64,000 nucleotides of DNA from an uncultured Clostridia bacterium (GCA_947382485.1 CANCYS010000001.1:200256-264255), one strand, 5' to 3'; positions 36,894 to 46,281 are shown, counted from the first letter of the stretch. The notes: a model not told the origin generated them from the letters alone. A program made the numbers and translations.

Positions 36894-37736
36894 TTACTTT
36901 ACCTCCTTATTAAAGAGATTGCAAGCCTTGTCATAGGCATGTTTTTCAAAATCACGATACATTCCGCTTCTTTCCATTGCTTCATCAAAATCAACTTCAT
37001 ATCCATCAAAATCTGGCCCATCAACACAAGCAAACTTGGTTTTTCCACCAACAGTAAGTCTGCAACCGCCGCACATTCCTGTTCCATCAATCATGATTGG
37101 GTTCATTGAAACTGTGCAAGGAACATTATATTTTTTTGCTGTTTGCACAACAAATTTCATCATAATAAGTGGACCAATAGCAATAATTCTATCAAAATGT
37201 TTTCCACTTGCAAGAAGTTCTTCAAGTGGCACACAAACATTGCCCTGTCTGCCATAACTTCCGTCATCAGTCATTGTCACAAACTCGCTTGAATTTGCTT
37301 TAAATTCATCTTCCAAAATAATCAAATCTTTGTTTCTAAAACCAATGATAGATGTAACTTCTGTGCCTTGTTCAAACAATTTCTTAGCAACAGGAAATGC
37401 AATTGCACAACCAACGCCTCCACCAACAACGCACACACTCTTCAAATTTTCAGTTTCGGTAGCAACTCCAAGTGGTCCAACGAAATCTTGAATACTTTCA
37501 CCAACATTTTTGTGGCTCAAAATTTCAGTTGTTGCACCAACAATCTGAAAAATAATTGTCACTAAACCTTTTTCCCTGTCAAAACCTGCAATAGTAAGTG
37601 GAATACGCTCACCTTCACTGTCAACTCTCAAAATAATGAATTGTCCAGGTTCTGCTTTTCTCGCAACAAGTGGTGCTTCAATGTCCATAAGCACAACAGT
37701 TGGATTTAAAACTTTTTTGTTTACTATTTTGAACAT
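36894..37736 (-). CDS. nfnA: NfnA, ferredoxin-NADP reductase-like subunit
   Basis: 280 residues from the ATG at 37736, with AAGGAG upstream. The N-terminal FAD-binding barrel (FIILRVDSEGERIPLTIAGF) is followed by the NAD-binding half with VVGGGVGCAIAFPVAKKL. A C-terminal cysteine cluster (GMCGGCRL, then FACVDGPDF) holds a [2Fe-2S] centre, as in NfnA and the SudB family. It accepts electrons from NADH and passes them to NfnB and ferredoxin. It is first in the two-gene operon. The promoter lies in the AT-rich 37740-37950 region shared with the divergent SDR. Confidence 0.9.
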   Translation of the reverse strand: MFKIVNKKVLNPTVVLMDIEAPLVARKAEPGQFIILRVDSEGERIPLTIAGFDREKGLVTIIFQIVGATTEILSHKNVGESIQDFVGPLGVATETENLKSVCVVGGGVGCAIAFPVAKKLFEQGTEVTSIIGFRNKDLIILEDEFKANSSEFVTMTDDGSYGRQGNVCVPLEELLASGKHFDRIIAIGPLIMMKFVVQTAKKYNVPCTVSMNPIMIDGTGMCGGCRLTVGGKTKFACVDGPDFDGYEVDFDEAMERSGMYRDFEKHAYDKACNLFNKEVK

Positions 37737-37951
37737 AACTCTCCTTAAAATAATAATTCTCAATTTCCTAGCACTTTAATATTAACACTTTAAAATAATT
37801 TTTCAAACTAATAAATAAAAATTTTTCTATTATTAACTCCTATTTTAATTTTATTAGACAAAATTTTTGTTGCAATTTAAAACCAAACTAATTAAACTAA
37901 AATCATATTAAAACTAATATATTATATCTATTAAATTTATACAGGTGAATT

Positions 37952-38686
37952 ATGATAAGAAAAACCGCAATAATAACAGGTGCTTTTGGTGACATTGGCA
38001 AAGCCACTGCACGAAAATTCGCACAAAATGGTTACAACCTAGCACTCACATATCTCAATTCTTTTGACACAGAACTTTTGAGTGAACTTAAAGGTTATGA
38101 CATTGATGTTTTAGCACTGCACTGTGACCAAACAAGCGAAAGTGAAATCATAAATTTTGTAAGTTCGGCATACAAAGAATTTGAAAACATTGATGTTTGC
38201 ATTTGCTGTGCAGGAAAAGCAGAAAGTTCAAAACTTTTATCAGACAAACAAACCGACGAAATCGATGACATCATTTCATCAAACCTTCGTGGAACAATTT
38301 TGTTTAATCGTGAAATTTCAAAACGTTTTCTATCAAACAAACATGGTGTTATTGTGAATGTTTCAAGCATATATGGTGAATTTGGCGGAAGCATGGAATC
38401 TGTTTATTCTGCATGCAAAGCTGGTATCAACGGTCTCACAAAATCTCTTGCAGTTGAACTTGCACCGTTTGTTCGTGTGAATGCTGTTGCACCTGGACTC
38501 ATTCAAACAAAAATGACAATTGGCCTTGACCGACAAACAATTGAATATTGCAAAAACCAAACACCAATGGGTCGTGTTGGTGAACCAGATGATATAGCAA
38601 ACATAATATACTTTTTAGCATCAGACGAAAGCAGTTTCATCACTGGTGAAGTTGTCACTGTTTCTGGTGGTGCTTTAAGATTATAA
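37952..38686 (+). CDS. FabG-like short-chain dehydrogenase
   Basis: 244 residues with ITGAFGDIG (8-16) as nucleotide loop, CCAG in place of NNAG (85-88), catalytic Ser138, Tyr152 and Lys156 (YSACK), and VNAVAPGLIQT. The CCAG change at the position that usually anchors the active-site water is unusual. AGGTG precedes the ATG. It is one of three classical SDRs and two extended SDRs in the window, and is divergent from nfnAB. The substrate is unknown; keto-acyl or sugar reduction is likely. Confidence 0.87.
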   Translation: MIRKTAIITGAFGDIGKATARKFAQNGYNLALTYLNSFDTELLSELKGYDIDVLALHCDQTSESEIINFVSSAYKEFENIDVCICCAGKAESSKLLSDKQTDEIDDIISSNLRGTILFNREISKRFLSNKHGVIVNVSSIYGEFGGSMESVYSACKAGINGLTKSLAVELAPFVRVNAVAPGLIQTKMTIGLDRQTIEYCKNQTPMGRVGEPDDIANIIYFLASDESSFITGEVVTVSGGALRL

Positions 38687-38725
38687 AAATTGTCACCCTA
38701 TCACCTAAAATCAAATTTTCTATGT

Positions 38726-38814
38726 TATACTAAGTGTGAGCACGGAGGGGTGGTTAATTGTTAAGAAGGAGGGATTTTCCCAAAATAAAAAACACCTGAA
38801 ATTCAGGTGTTTTT
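38726..38814 (+). ncRNA. Possible short transcript with two Shine-Dalgarno-like motifs
   Basis: An extended -10 (TGTTATACT, 38723-38731) is followed by about 75 nt containing GGAGGGG and AAGGAGGG, then a Rho-independent terminator. A frame from TTG at 38758 (13 codons, MLRRRDFPKIKNT) has correct SD spacing. It could be a small peptide gene, a small RNA or a dispersed repeat; none is proven. Confidence 0.3.
38788..38814. terminator. Bidirectional Rho-independent terminator
   Basis: Stem built on CACCTG / CAGGTG, extended by A- and T-runs, between the SDR side and the converging MscS gene. Confidence 0.85.
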
Positions 38815-38821
38815 GTTTTTA

Positions 38822-39829
38822 CTATTTATCTGATTTTTCTTCTTTTTTATCAGACTTTTTTTCTTTCTTTTCTTTTTTAGGTTTTTCTGTTTTATCTTTT
38901 TTACGAATATGGAACACTTCTGAAAAACTTGCATTTTCAAGGTCTAGTTTTTGTTTGTTGTTTCTAACTTTTTCGACCCTTTCTGGTAAAGCCTCTTTTG
39001 CAAAAGGCATAACAACCTTATCATTTCTGCTTCTAACTTCAAGTTGGTTATAAGGAATTGAAATGTTATTTCTCTTAAATTCATTATAAACTTTTTCAAC
39101 GATATAATAATAAACGTCCCAATAATCTTCGGTGTCACACCAACAATGGCTGAAAAAATCAATACTGCTTGAATTTAAAACTTTAAGTCTACAAAATGGT
39201 TCTGGGTCAAGCAAAACTTTGCCGTTGCTTTTCATAACCTCAGTAACAATTTTCTTAACTTTTTCAACATCAGTTTCATAAGCAACAGAGAAAGTAAATT
39301 CAACTCTTCTTTTTGAATTTGCACCTGAATTAACAACACTATTGTTCACAATTGAACTGTTAGGAAGTGTAACTTTTTTATTGTCTGCTGTGTTGAGTGT
39401 AGTGAATAAAAAGTTGATGTCAATGATGCTTCCTTCAACACCATTAACGGAAATGTAATCACCTTTCTTGAACATTTTTGTTGCAACAATAACAATTCCA
39501 TTTGCAAGGTTTGCAATGTTGCTTTCAAGAGCCATACCAACTGCAAGCAAGAGAGCACTAAGTGCAGTGACAATACCAGTGATTTGAATTCCAATAATGC
39601 TTAAAAGTGCAAGAACTAAAACAAGATACAACAACACTTTGATAGTCGTAACAATAAATTGTTGTGCAATTTTTTCAATCTTACTTTTTGCAAAAATTCT
39701 TTTGATAATGTTAATTATAATTTTAACAATGATGATACCTAAAATTAGAACTGCAAGAAATATAACGATGTTCCAAACATTTCTTGTAAAAAAATTTTTG
39801 ATTGAATTCCAAATATTATTCCAATCCAT
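38822..39829 (-). CDS. MscS-family mechanosensitive channel
   Basis: 335 residues: three N-terminal transmembrane helices (about 16-105), the third with the Gly/Ala-rich pore pattern (ALSALLLAVGMALESNIANLANG). The MscS beta domain follows (FKKGDYISVNGVEGSIIDINFLFT) and then the alpha/beta cytoplasmic cage. It opens on membrane stretch to release solutes. The C-terminus carries an added Lys/Glu/Asp tail of about 25 residues, like the charged tails of other proteins in this window. GGAGG precedes the ATG. Confidence 0.93.
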   Translation of the reverse strand: MDWNNIWNSIKNFFTRNVWNIVIFLAVLILGIIIVKIIINIIKRIFAKSKIEKIAQQFIVTTIKVLLYLVLVLALLSIIGIQITGIVTALSALLLAVGMALESNIANLANGIVIVATKMFKKGDYISVNGVEGSIIDINFLFTTLNTADNKKVTLPNSSIVNNSVVNSGANSKRRVEFTFSVAYETDVEKVKKIVTEVMKSNGKVLLDPEPFCRLKVLNSSSIDFFSHCWCDTEDYWDVYYYIVEKVYNEFKRNNISIPYNQLEVRSRNDKVVMPFAKEALPERVEKVRNNKQKLDLENASFSEVFHIRKKDKTEKPKKEKKEKKSDKKEEKSDK

Positions 39830-40023
39830 AAAATCCTCCTTTGTTTACACCAAAAATTGTATCACCACTAAAAAACTTATTGCAACTTAAATTACATTAA
39901 AAAATATCCAAACTTAACAAATTTTCCTATTTTACGATAAAAGTTTATAAGTAAGTTCATGTACTTTTAAAATTTAAAAACATATAATAAAACGAGTTTA
40001 ATTTTCTAAAAGGACATATAACT

Positions 40024-41283
40024 ATGATAACAAATAACCAATTAAATAAAAAATTAACAATTAAAACTACACCCAAGTTTTTTGTTTTAAGCGAAATAAA
40101 TAATATTCAAAGTCACAATGAAATAAGTTTATTTCCTGAAACAACAACAAGTTTTGATGAAATTGAAAAACTCGCAAAAGGACTTTATTGTTATTATGAA
40201 TACTTGGGATTCAATGGAAACCCAAGTGGTGTTTTAATAAGCGAAAAAATCACAGATTTAAATCCAGAACTGTCAGGCCTTTCATTTAAAATTTTAATTG
40301 CAAAAGAACCTGTCTATTTAAGTTCAACGCAATATATCCCATCAAGCAATGACCAAATAAATTCAGAACTAAAAAAACTCATGCCTTCAAACATTGAAGG
40401 AAAATTTCCACAAGTGAAAGCAACCATATATTCAAGTTTAAAAGATTTCTTTATTAAAAACCCAATCGAAACTTGTCACCCACCTTGCTTTCAAGAACGA
40501 TTAAATTTTGATGACTTCAATTATTCAAAATCAAATTTTTCCAGTTCAATGCCTGTTTATGATATATTCAATGACGAAACATATCTTGTCCAAGCACAAG
40601 GCAATAACACAAATAAAAATTTAAAATATGAATTTGGTTCAGTAATTTTAAAAAATGAAACTGACGCAAAAAAACTTGCTGCTGCACTCGCACAATACTA
40701 CAAAATCAATGGACTGAGTGTTGGAGTTATTGCACAACAAATACCAAACGATAGTGCTTTTGATATGATTGTTGGAAAAAATATGAATAACTACAATTAT
40801 TACTACAATTATTATAATAATATTGACGAATTTTTGAGCAACAATGATGGCTGGGATTTCAGATATTTGAAAAACAGTGACTTATCTGAACTTGGATATT
40901 ATGGTGAAAAATTTAATAACAGCAATAATGAAAATTTATCAAAAACTTATTACTCACCAATCGTAACAGATAACTACGGAAAAACAAAAAATCTTGTTTC
41001 ATTCACAAGTGAAGAACAAGCAAAAACCTATCTTACAGCATATTTGTCAATACTCAAAAATGCAGAAAAACATAAATCCAAAATTGACCATGTTGAAATT
41101 TTTGGTGAAGAAAAAGGTATGGATTTGCATTCAAGTTTAAAAGGTAACATAACATTCAGCAGTGTTGATAACTATATTGACTTTGTAGAAAGTTCAAAAC
41201 GCCACACACCACTAGATGTTTCACTTTCAACATATAATAAAATTGTTGAATATTTAAAAAATAATAAACTTTTGAAATTTTAA
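40024..41283 (+). CDS. Hypothetical protein with three related repeats
   Basis: 419 residues, no signal peptide and no membrane segment. A motif recurs three times: about 43-62 (FDEIEKLAKGLYCYYEYLGF), about 212-231 (ETDAKKLAAALAQYYKINGL) and about 330-348 (SEEQAKTYLTAYLSILKN). Each is a helix after an acidic turn and is followed by GV or a similar strand. Between them is an Asn/Tyr-rich linker (NNYNYYYNYYNN). No family is recognised. AAGGA precedes the ATG, and the gene ends at its own terminator, so it is real and independently expressed. Confidence 0.55.
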   Translation: MITNNQLNKKLTIKTTPKFFVLSEINNIQSHNEISLFPETTTSFDEIEKLAKGLYCYYEYLGFNGNPSGVLISEKITDLNPELSGLSFKILIAKEPVYLSSTQYIPSSNDQINSELKKLMPSNIEGKFPQVKATIYSSLKDFFIKNPIETCHPPCFQERLNFDDFNYSKSNFSSSMPVYDIFNDETYLVQAQGNNTNKNLKYEFGSVILKNETDAKKLAAALAQYYKINGLSVGVIAQQIPNDSAFDMIVGKNMNNYNYYYNYYNNIDEFLSNNDGWDFRYLKNSDLSELGYYGEKFNNSNNENLSKTYYSPIVTDNYGKTKNLVSFTSEEQAKTYLTAYLSILKNAEKHKSKIDHVEIFGEEKGMDLHSSLKGNITFSSVDNYIDFVESSKRHTPLDVSLSTYNKIVEYLKNNKLLKF

Positions 41284-41290
41284 TAAAATA

Positions 41291-41314
41291 AAAAACCACT
41301 AAATTGTGGTTTTT
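41291..41314. terminator. Bidirectional Rho-independent terminator
   Basis: Stem AAAAACCAC / GTGGTTTTT with a TAAATT loop between converging genes. Confidence 0.85.
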
Positions 41315-42332
41315 ATTTTACACGATTTTGACCTTTAAGCCATTCAATGGTATCAATAATTGAATTTTTAATATTTCTTGGATTAAATTTCAATTCTTTT
41401 TTTGCTTTTGAATTTGAAAAATTTCCATTTGAAGTTATTGTGTAAAGTGAAAGTTTTGTAAATAGAGGTGGAATTTTTCTTATATTATAGTAAAGTTCAC
41501 ACACAGGTGCAAAAAATTTACAAATTGGCATTGGCATAATAAACTTTATTCTTTTCAATTTCATATGGTCACAAACCACATCTGCTGTATCTTTAATTGA
41601 ATAAACTTCATTTGTAAGAAGATAACAATTTCCCTTTTTCCCATTTTCGCAAGCATTCACAATTGCTTCACTAACATCACGAACATCAACAAAATCATAT
41701 CCGCCCTTAACACAAATTCTGAATTTGCCATTTGCAATGTCTTGAATAAGTTTTGTCAAATGAGTCATACCATAGTCATTTGGTCCAATCATTCCTGATG
41801 GGTGAACAATGCAAGCGTTAAGCCCTTGGTTTTTAACGGCATCAAGAACAAAGTTTGCTGCTTCTGCTTTTGTTACTGCATATACGCCTTCAACTTTATC
41901 TGGTTCAAAAACTTCAATTTCACTAATAACCTCGCCATTAGGTTTTTCTGTAATTGAATGAACTGTGTTAACATAAACAAGTTTTGCATTAATTTCCAAA
42001 ACTTTTGCAACAATATTTTTTGTTCCATTTACATTAACATCATAGATAAGTGGATCTTTTTTTGCCTTAATTGAAACGATGGCTGCACAATGAATTACAC
42101 AAACCTTATCATCTTTATTAACCTTGAATGCTTCATCAAAAGTTTCAATTTTTGTAACATCACATTCAAAAATTTTTACTCCAAGTCCTTCAAGTGCATT
42201 TTGTTTGGTGCTGCCTTTATGAATAACTGCACGAATTTCTGTTTCTTTTGTATCATATCTATTTAATAGTGCTCTAACAACATTGTTGCCAAGAAATCCA
42301 TTTGCACCAGTAACAATAAAAATATTTTTCAT
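41313..42332 (-). CDS. NAD-dependent epimerase/dehydratase family (extended SDR)
   Basis: 339 residues with the extended-SDR nucleotide motif VTGANGFLGNNVVRALL (7-23). HCAAIVS follows at about 85, and the catalytic Thr-Tyr-Lys region is replaced by VEGVYAVTKAEA (YxxxK intact). The pattern resembles dihydroflavonol-4-reductase and 3-beta-hydroxysteroid dehydrogenase-like proteins. A C-terminal hydrophobic patch (PMPICKFFAPVCELYYN) may lie on the membrane. It is read divergently from another extended SDR, and the two may act on related sugar or isoprenoid substrates. Confidence 0.85.
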   Translation of the reverse strand: MKNIFIVTGANGFLGNNVVRALLNRYDTKETEIRAVIHKGSTKQNALEGLGVKIFECDVTKIETFDEAFKVNKDDKVCVIHCAAIVSIKAKKDPLIYDVNVNGTKNIVAKVLEINAKLVYVNTVHSITEKPNGEVISEIEVFEPDKVEGVYAVTKAEAANFVLDAVKNQGLNACIVHPSGMIGPNDYGMTHLTKLIQDIANGKFRICVKGGYDFVDVRDVSEAIVNACENGKKGNCYLLTNEVYSIKDTADVVCDHMKLKRIKFIMPMPICKFFAPVCELYYNIRKIPPLFTKLSLYTITSNGNFSNSKAKKELKFNPRNIKNSIIDTIEWLKGQNRVK

Positions 42333-42447
42333 CTTCCCCTCGCTTGCTTTTTTCTACATAAAACATTATATTATATATAAATACACAATGCAAATAAATA
42401 ATAAACAAAAATTAAAATTTGTTCATTATCATTTTTGGAGGTTATAA

Positions 42448-43458
42448 ATGAGAAATTTAAAAAGAGTTATCATCGCTGGCGGAACAGGATTTTTAGGTTA
42501 TGCTGCCGCAGAGCAATTTTTGAAAAAAGGTATTAAGGTTGACATAATCGCACTTGAAAATGAACTTCCAAATCTTAATTTTGTTGACAAACAAATTGGC
42601 ATAGAACTTTGTGATTTGTTTAACTCATCACTCAAAGAAATTGAAAAATTATTTGGCGAAAATAAATATGATGCACTTGTATATGCACTTGGACCAGATG
42701 ACAGATACACACCAAATGCACCAGCATATGATTTCTTTCATGAAAGACTTGTTGATAATTGCAAAAAAGTTTTAACTGCTGCAAAAAATAGTGGAATCAA
42801 CCACTGTGTTGTTTTAAGTTCATATTTTGCATATTTCAATAAACTTCAAAATGGTAAACTCGCAAAATATCATCCATATATAAAATGTAGATCCGAACAA
42901 CAAATTGAATGTTCAACACTTTGTGATGAAAAATTCTCTGTAAGTTTCTTGGAACTTCCATATATCTTTGGACTTGCAGAAGGCAGAACCCCAATTTGGA
43001 AAGATAGTTTTCTTGCTCATTTTGACGGATTTAAAAGTATATTCTTCCCTAGTGGTGGAGGAACTGCAATTATTGATAGAATTGGTGTTGCAGAAGCAGT
43101 TGTTGCTTGCACATATTTCGGCAAGGCTAGTGAATGTTATCCTATTGCAACAGATAATATAACTTTTAAAGAACTTTTAAAACTTATGCTCAAAGGTATG
43201 AATGATAAAAGAAAAGTTGTTTTAATTCCTGCGTTTTTATGTGCACTCGGAACTCATGGCATGGTTAAAAAACATAAAAAGCAAGGCAAAGAAGCTGGAT
43301 TGTATTACCCAAAAGTTATGACTCAAATCATGAGCAAAAAGTTTTATATTGATCCAAAATCAAGCATGGAAAAACTTCATTTTACTGAACTTGGTTACAC
43401 AGGTGGCAATGATGCAAAAGAAGAAATTGTAAAAACAATGAAATTTTTTGAAAAATAA
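42448..43458 (+). CDS. NAD-dependent epimerase/dehydratase family (extended SDR)
   Basis: 336 residues. The nucleotide motif AGGTGFLGYAAAEQFL (10-25) is clear. A VLSSYFAYF segment (about 125-133) provides the catalytic Ser, and YHPYIKCRSE replaces the usual YxxxK (YIKCR), so the Lys is one residue nearer than normal. The active site may be altered. GGAGG precedes the ATG. It pairs divergently with the extended SDR at 41313. Confidence 0.8.
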   Translation: MRNLKRVIIAGGTGFLGYAAAEQFLKKGIKVDIIALENELPNLNFVDKQIGIELCDLFNSSLKEIEKLFGENKYDALVYALGPDDRYTPNAPAYDFFHERLVDNCKKVLTAAKNSGINHCVVLSSYFAYFNKLQNGKLAKYHPYIKCRSEQQIECSTLCDEKFSVSFLELPYIFGLAEGRTPIWKDSFLAHFDGFKSIFFPSGGGTAIIDRIGVAEAVVACTYFGKASECYPIATDNITFKELLKLMLKGMNDKRKVVLIPAFLCALGTHGMVKKHKKQGKEAGLYYPKVMTQIMSKKFYIDPKSSMEKLHFTELGYTGGNDAKEEIVKTMKFFEK

Positions 43459-43505
43459 TCTTTTATATTTCTAAAATTTTCTGAAATAAAATTTTAACAA
43501 CCCCC

Positions 43506-43543
43506 TTTTCAAACAAAATATTATCTGTTATAATAAATTTATG
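43506..43543 (+). promoter_or_regulatory. Leaderless promoter of the nuclease-like gene
   Basis: TTTTCA (43506-43511), 17 nt, TATAAT (43529-43534), six bases, ATG (43541). No ribosome binding site is present. Confidence 0.6.
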
Positions 43544-44323
43544 GATAAAGTTGATTTTGAATACAAAATTAATAATAAACATTATAATGAGTATTTTGCC
43601 AAATATCTTCTTGAATGTATTTATGGTGATGCTTTTAAAAATGCAAAAATTGCAGATCGACCAGACATTTGGGTGGAAAGTGAAAATGGTGGCATTGGTG
43701 TTGAAGTTACAACATTGTTAGACACATATTATAACACTTTAAAGCAATACAAAAAAGCATGGGCAAATCAAGGACTCACATTTGAACAAATCGCAAAAGT
43801 TATTCCTACAATTTTAAAGAATAAGATAGGAATTAATCATCATGGAAATTTAATTTTATTGGGAAATGGAAATCGTCATTCTCTATCAAAAAGTTTAAAA
43901 GGACTTGAAACTGCAATAAAAATCAAACTTAACAAATTGCAAGATTATAAAAAGTTTGAATCTAATAACTTATTTATTTTTGCAACAAATCTAAGCCCTG
44001 ACTGCACAGTAGAAAAAATTAATAAACATCTTACTAAAATTTTTCAAGATAAATCAAGCAAAGTTGAAAAATCAAAGCATTCTAGACTTTTTGAAAATAT
44101 TATGATTTTCAACTATAACACACTACAAATCTATCCTTTTGAAAACAGAGACAATCCAGAAATAATTCCTGTTAATGATGAAATGAGATTATATTGTGAC
44201 ACACTCGCAGAATATGAACAAAATAGAATTGAAGCAGAATATTCTGAAAAACAAAAACTTAAAAAATCTCGTTCAATTGTTAATTGTAAAAAACCACCAC
44301 AACGTGGAGAAGAACAAAACTAA
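43541..44323 (+). CDS. Hypothetical protein, possible PD-(D/E)XK nuclease fold
   Basis: 260 residues. Near residues 43-60, RPDIWVESENGGIGVEVT has the PD, short hairpin, then GxExT arrangement that in many restriction-type nucleases precedes the metal site. The final Lys of ExK is missing (EVT), and a helix with several Lys follows (LKQYKKAW). The C-terminal third is Lys/Glu-rich. A nuclease role is only suggested. The gene stands alone, has a leaderless-type promoter and its own terminator, and sits just upstream of two tRNA genes on the other strand. Confidence 0.5.
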   Translation: MDKVDFEYKINNKHYNEYFAKYLLECIYGDAFKNAKIADRPDIWVESENGGIGVEVTTLLDTYYNTLKQYKKAWANQGLTFEQIAKVIPTILKNKIGINHHGNLILLGNGNRHSLSKSLKGLETAIKIKLNKLQDYKKFESNNLFIFATNLSPDCTVEKINKHLTKIFQDKSSKVEKSKHSRLFENIMIFNYNTLQIYPFENRDNPEIIPVNDEMRLYCDTLAEYEQNRIEAEYSEKQKLKKSRSIVNCKKPPQRGEEQN

Positions 44324-44325
44324 TA

Positions 44326-44350
44326 AAAAAGACGCAAAATGCGTCTTTTT
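44326..44350 (+). terminator. Rho-independent terminator
   Basis: Stem AAAAAGACGC / GCGTCTTTTT with a 5-nt loop directly after the nuclease-like gene. Confidence 0.85.
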
Positions 44351-44406
44351 TCTATAAATCAAAATTTAGTAAAGTGTTAATGCCCTTAAAAAAATAAATC
44401 AAAAGA

Positions 44407-44451
44407 AAAACCTAAAACTAATTTCCATTAAAGAAGTTCGTTTTAGGTTTT
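44407..44451 (-). terminator. Terminator of the tRNA-Ile/tRNA-Ala unit
   Basis: Stem AAAACCTAAAAC / GTTTTAGGTTT with a loop of about 21 nt, placed just after the tRNA-Ala 3' end on the minus strand and followed by T-rich sequence. Confidence 0.75.
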
Positions 44452-44454
44452 AGA

Positions 44455-44531
44455 TGGTGGAGATAATCGGATTCGAACCGATGACCCCTTGCTTGCAAGG
44501 CAAGTGCTCTAGCCAACTGAGCTATACCCCC
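44455..44531 (-). tRNA. tRNA-Ala (UGC)
   Basis: 77 nt on the minus strand. Acceptor stem GGGGGTA, D arm TAGCTCAGTTGG, anticodon loop CTTGCAA (anticodon TGC), T loop GTTCGAATC, encoded CCA. It lies 4 bp after tRNA-Ile, and both are read as one unit. Confidence 0.95.
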
Positions 44532-44535
44532 ATTA

Positions 44536-44612
44536 TGGTAGGACTGAGTGGACTCGGACCACCGACCCCCACCTTATCAGGGTGGTGCTCTAACCAACTG
44601 AGCTACAGTCCT
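44536..44612 (-). tRNA. tRNA-Ile (GAU)
   Basis: 77 nt on the minus strand. Acceptor stem AGGACTG, D arm TAGCTCAGTTGG, anticodon loop CTGATAA (anticodon GAT), encoded CCA. Ile-GAU and Ala-UGC pairs usually sit inside rRNA operons; here no rRNA gene is near. Confidence 0.95.
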
Positions 44613-44745
44613 ATATAACATTTTTTTCAAAATGCTCTTATATAATATCAAATCACTTACTCATTGTCAATAAAAAATTACAAAATTTTTATAAAAATTA
44701 CTTAACATATTTTATATAAATATATTTCAATTTCAACCAAAAAAG

Positions 44746-44775
44746 TTGCCACTTCCCTAGTTATATCTGTATAAT
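44746..44775 (+). promoter_or_regulatory. Promoter of the polymerase/ligase gene
   Basis: TTGCCA (44746-44751), 18 nt, TATAAT (44770-44775). The ATG at 44805 has no clear Shine-Dalgarno sequence. Confidence 0.55.
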
Positions 44776-44804
44776 ACATATACTATATAAATAAAAAAGT
44801 ACTT

Positions 44805-46181
44805 ATGAATAAATCAAATGAATTAATAAAATTTCTTATTTTAAACATTTTAATTGTTGGCAGCTGTTTTAGTTCAACCTTTATTTTTGCAACACTAATT
44901 TATGTGACTTTTATTTCTATTTTTAATAACGATAAAACCCAGCTATTTTGCTTAGTCATATATCTCTATTTCTTTAAATTCGCATTAACGATTGAAGAAC
45001 TAAATTTCACCAAACTATGCAACATTATAATTATTATTTGTTTACTTAAAAATTTCATATTTGACTTAATACATAAAAAAATTAAAATAAACAAACTTTT
45101 CACAATAACTTTATTGATTTTTATTATATACACCACTTGCACACCATTTATTCATGCTATTTATTGGAGAAATTCATTAAATATAATTATTATCTCATCT
45201 CTTATTTTCTTTGCATACACATATAGACATGAGATATCTTTTGTTAAACTTTTAAGATATTTATGCTATTCATTAATCATTTCAGGTTTACTTAGTATGA
45301 TTAATAATATTTTTGATTGCACAATTTATGAGTCTATTGAATTTGACAACAGATTCTGTGGATTTATGTATCACCCAAACCACTATGTTGTTGGGGCAAA
45401 TCTTGCACTGGCTGGTCTTTTGCTTGCAAAGTATCATGAAAAAATATTTACTCCTGAATTTGTTATTCTATTTTTATTGATTTTAGGATTTGCAATTCAA
45501 TGTGTTTCAAGAATGTTTGTTTTCGCATTTATTTTATCTTATTTCATTTTTGTTATACTCTATATCAGAAAAAATAAATCAATTAAATTTGTTTTACATT
45601 TTACTGCTTGCATTCTCGCACTGTGTTTAATTTTTCAATCAGATATCAATAGATTGTTATACAGAACAATAAACTCAAACGAAATTAAAGACCTAGAACA
45701 AATAAAGGATATAAATGAAAGCACTTTACAAGATATTCTTAATGGAACAGTTAAATTCGACCCTGGAAGACTCGGCATTTGGAAACTTTATTTTATTCAG
45801 ATTTTTGCATCGCCATTGAAATTTTTCTTTGGTTATGGCATAAGTGGACCAGACATTGGACAACTCAATTCTCACAATTTGTTCATATATTTTATGTATC
45901 AGAATGGACTTGTTGGCTATTTAATTGTATTTTTAATAATTTACAGTTTGATAAAAAACTTTAAGTTTAAAGAATGGAAAACTTATATTCCATCGTTAAT
46001 ATTCTTATCTTATTTCTTCTGCATATCGTTGCTAGAAATTAATACAATGATGAGTATTCCTTACATAATTTTCATTCCTTATATAAATTTTTTATCACAA
46101 AATAAACAAAAACCAAATGAATTTATTTTAAGAGAAAATTATATTGCACAACAACAATTTACGAGACCAATTTTTAATTAA
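44805..46181 (+). CDS. O-antigen polymerase/ligase-like membrane protein (Wzy/WaaL type)
   Basis: 458 residues with about eleven transmembrane helices. A large loop between about 290 and 350 ends in GRLGIWKLYFIQIF and NSHNLFIYFMYQNGLVGYL, the H/N-rich motif of the Wzy/WaaL (O-antigen ligase) family. Such proteins join or attach undecaprenyl-linked polysaccharides outside the membrane, here presumably a capsule or wall polymer. No glycosyltransferases adjoin it. It is very AT-rich and lacks an SD. Confidence 0.78.
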   Translation: MNKSNELIKFLILNILIVGSCFSSTFIFATLIYVTFISIFNNDKTQLFCLVIYLYFFKFALTIEELNFTKLCNIIIIICLLKNFIFDLIHKKIKINKLFTITLLIFIIYTTCTPFIHAIYWRNSLNIIIISSLIFFAYTYRHEISFVKLLRYLCYSLIISGLLSMINNIFDCTIYESIEFDNRFCGFMYHPNHYVVGANLALAGLLLAKYHEKIFTPEFVILFLLILGFAIQCVSRMFVFAFILSYFIFVILYIRKNKSIKFVLHFTACILALCLIFQSDINRLLYRTINSNEIKDLEQIKDINESTLQDILNGTVKFDPGRLGIWKLYFIQIFASPLKFFFGYGISGPDIGQLNSHNLFIYFMYQNGLVGYLIVFLIIYSLIKNFKFKEWKTYIPSLIFLSYFFCISLLEINTMMSIPYIIFIPYINFLSQNKQKPNEFILRENYIAQQQFTRPIFN

Positions 46182-46281
46182 AACACAAAAAACAATTAAT
46201 AAATTTGTTTATAAGTGTTTGCTATAAACAAATGTAAAAATCACTTAGTCAAAAGAACAAGTCATACAAATTTAATAAAAT

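Noticed and set aside
44455..44612. tRNA-Ala/tRNA-Ile pair as part of an rRNA operon
   Set aside because: No 16S, 23S or 5S sequence flanks them; they have their own terminator and lie between protein genes.
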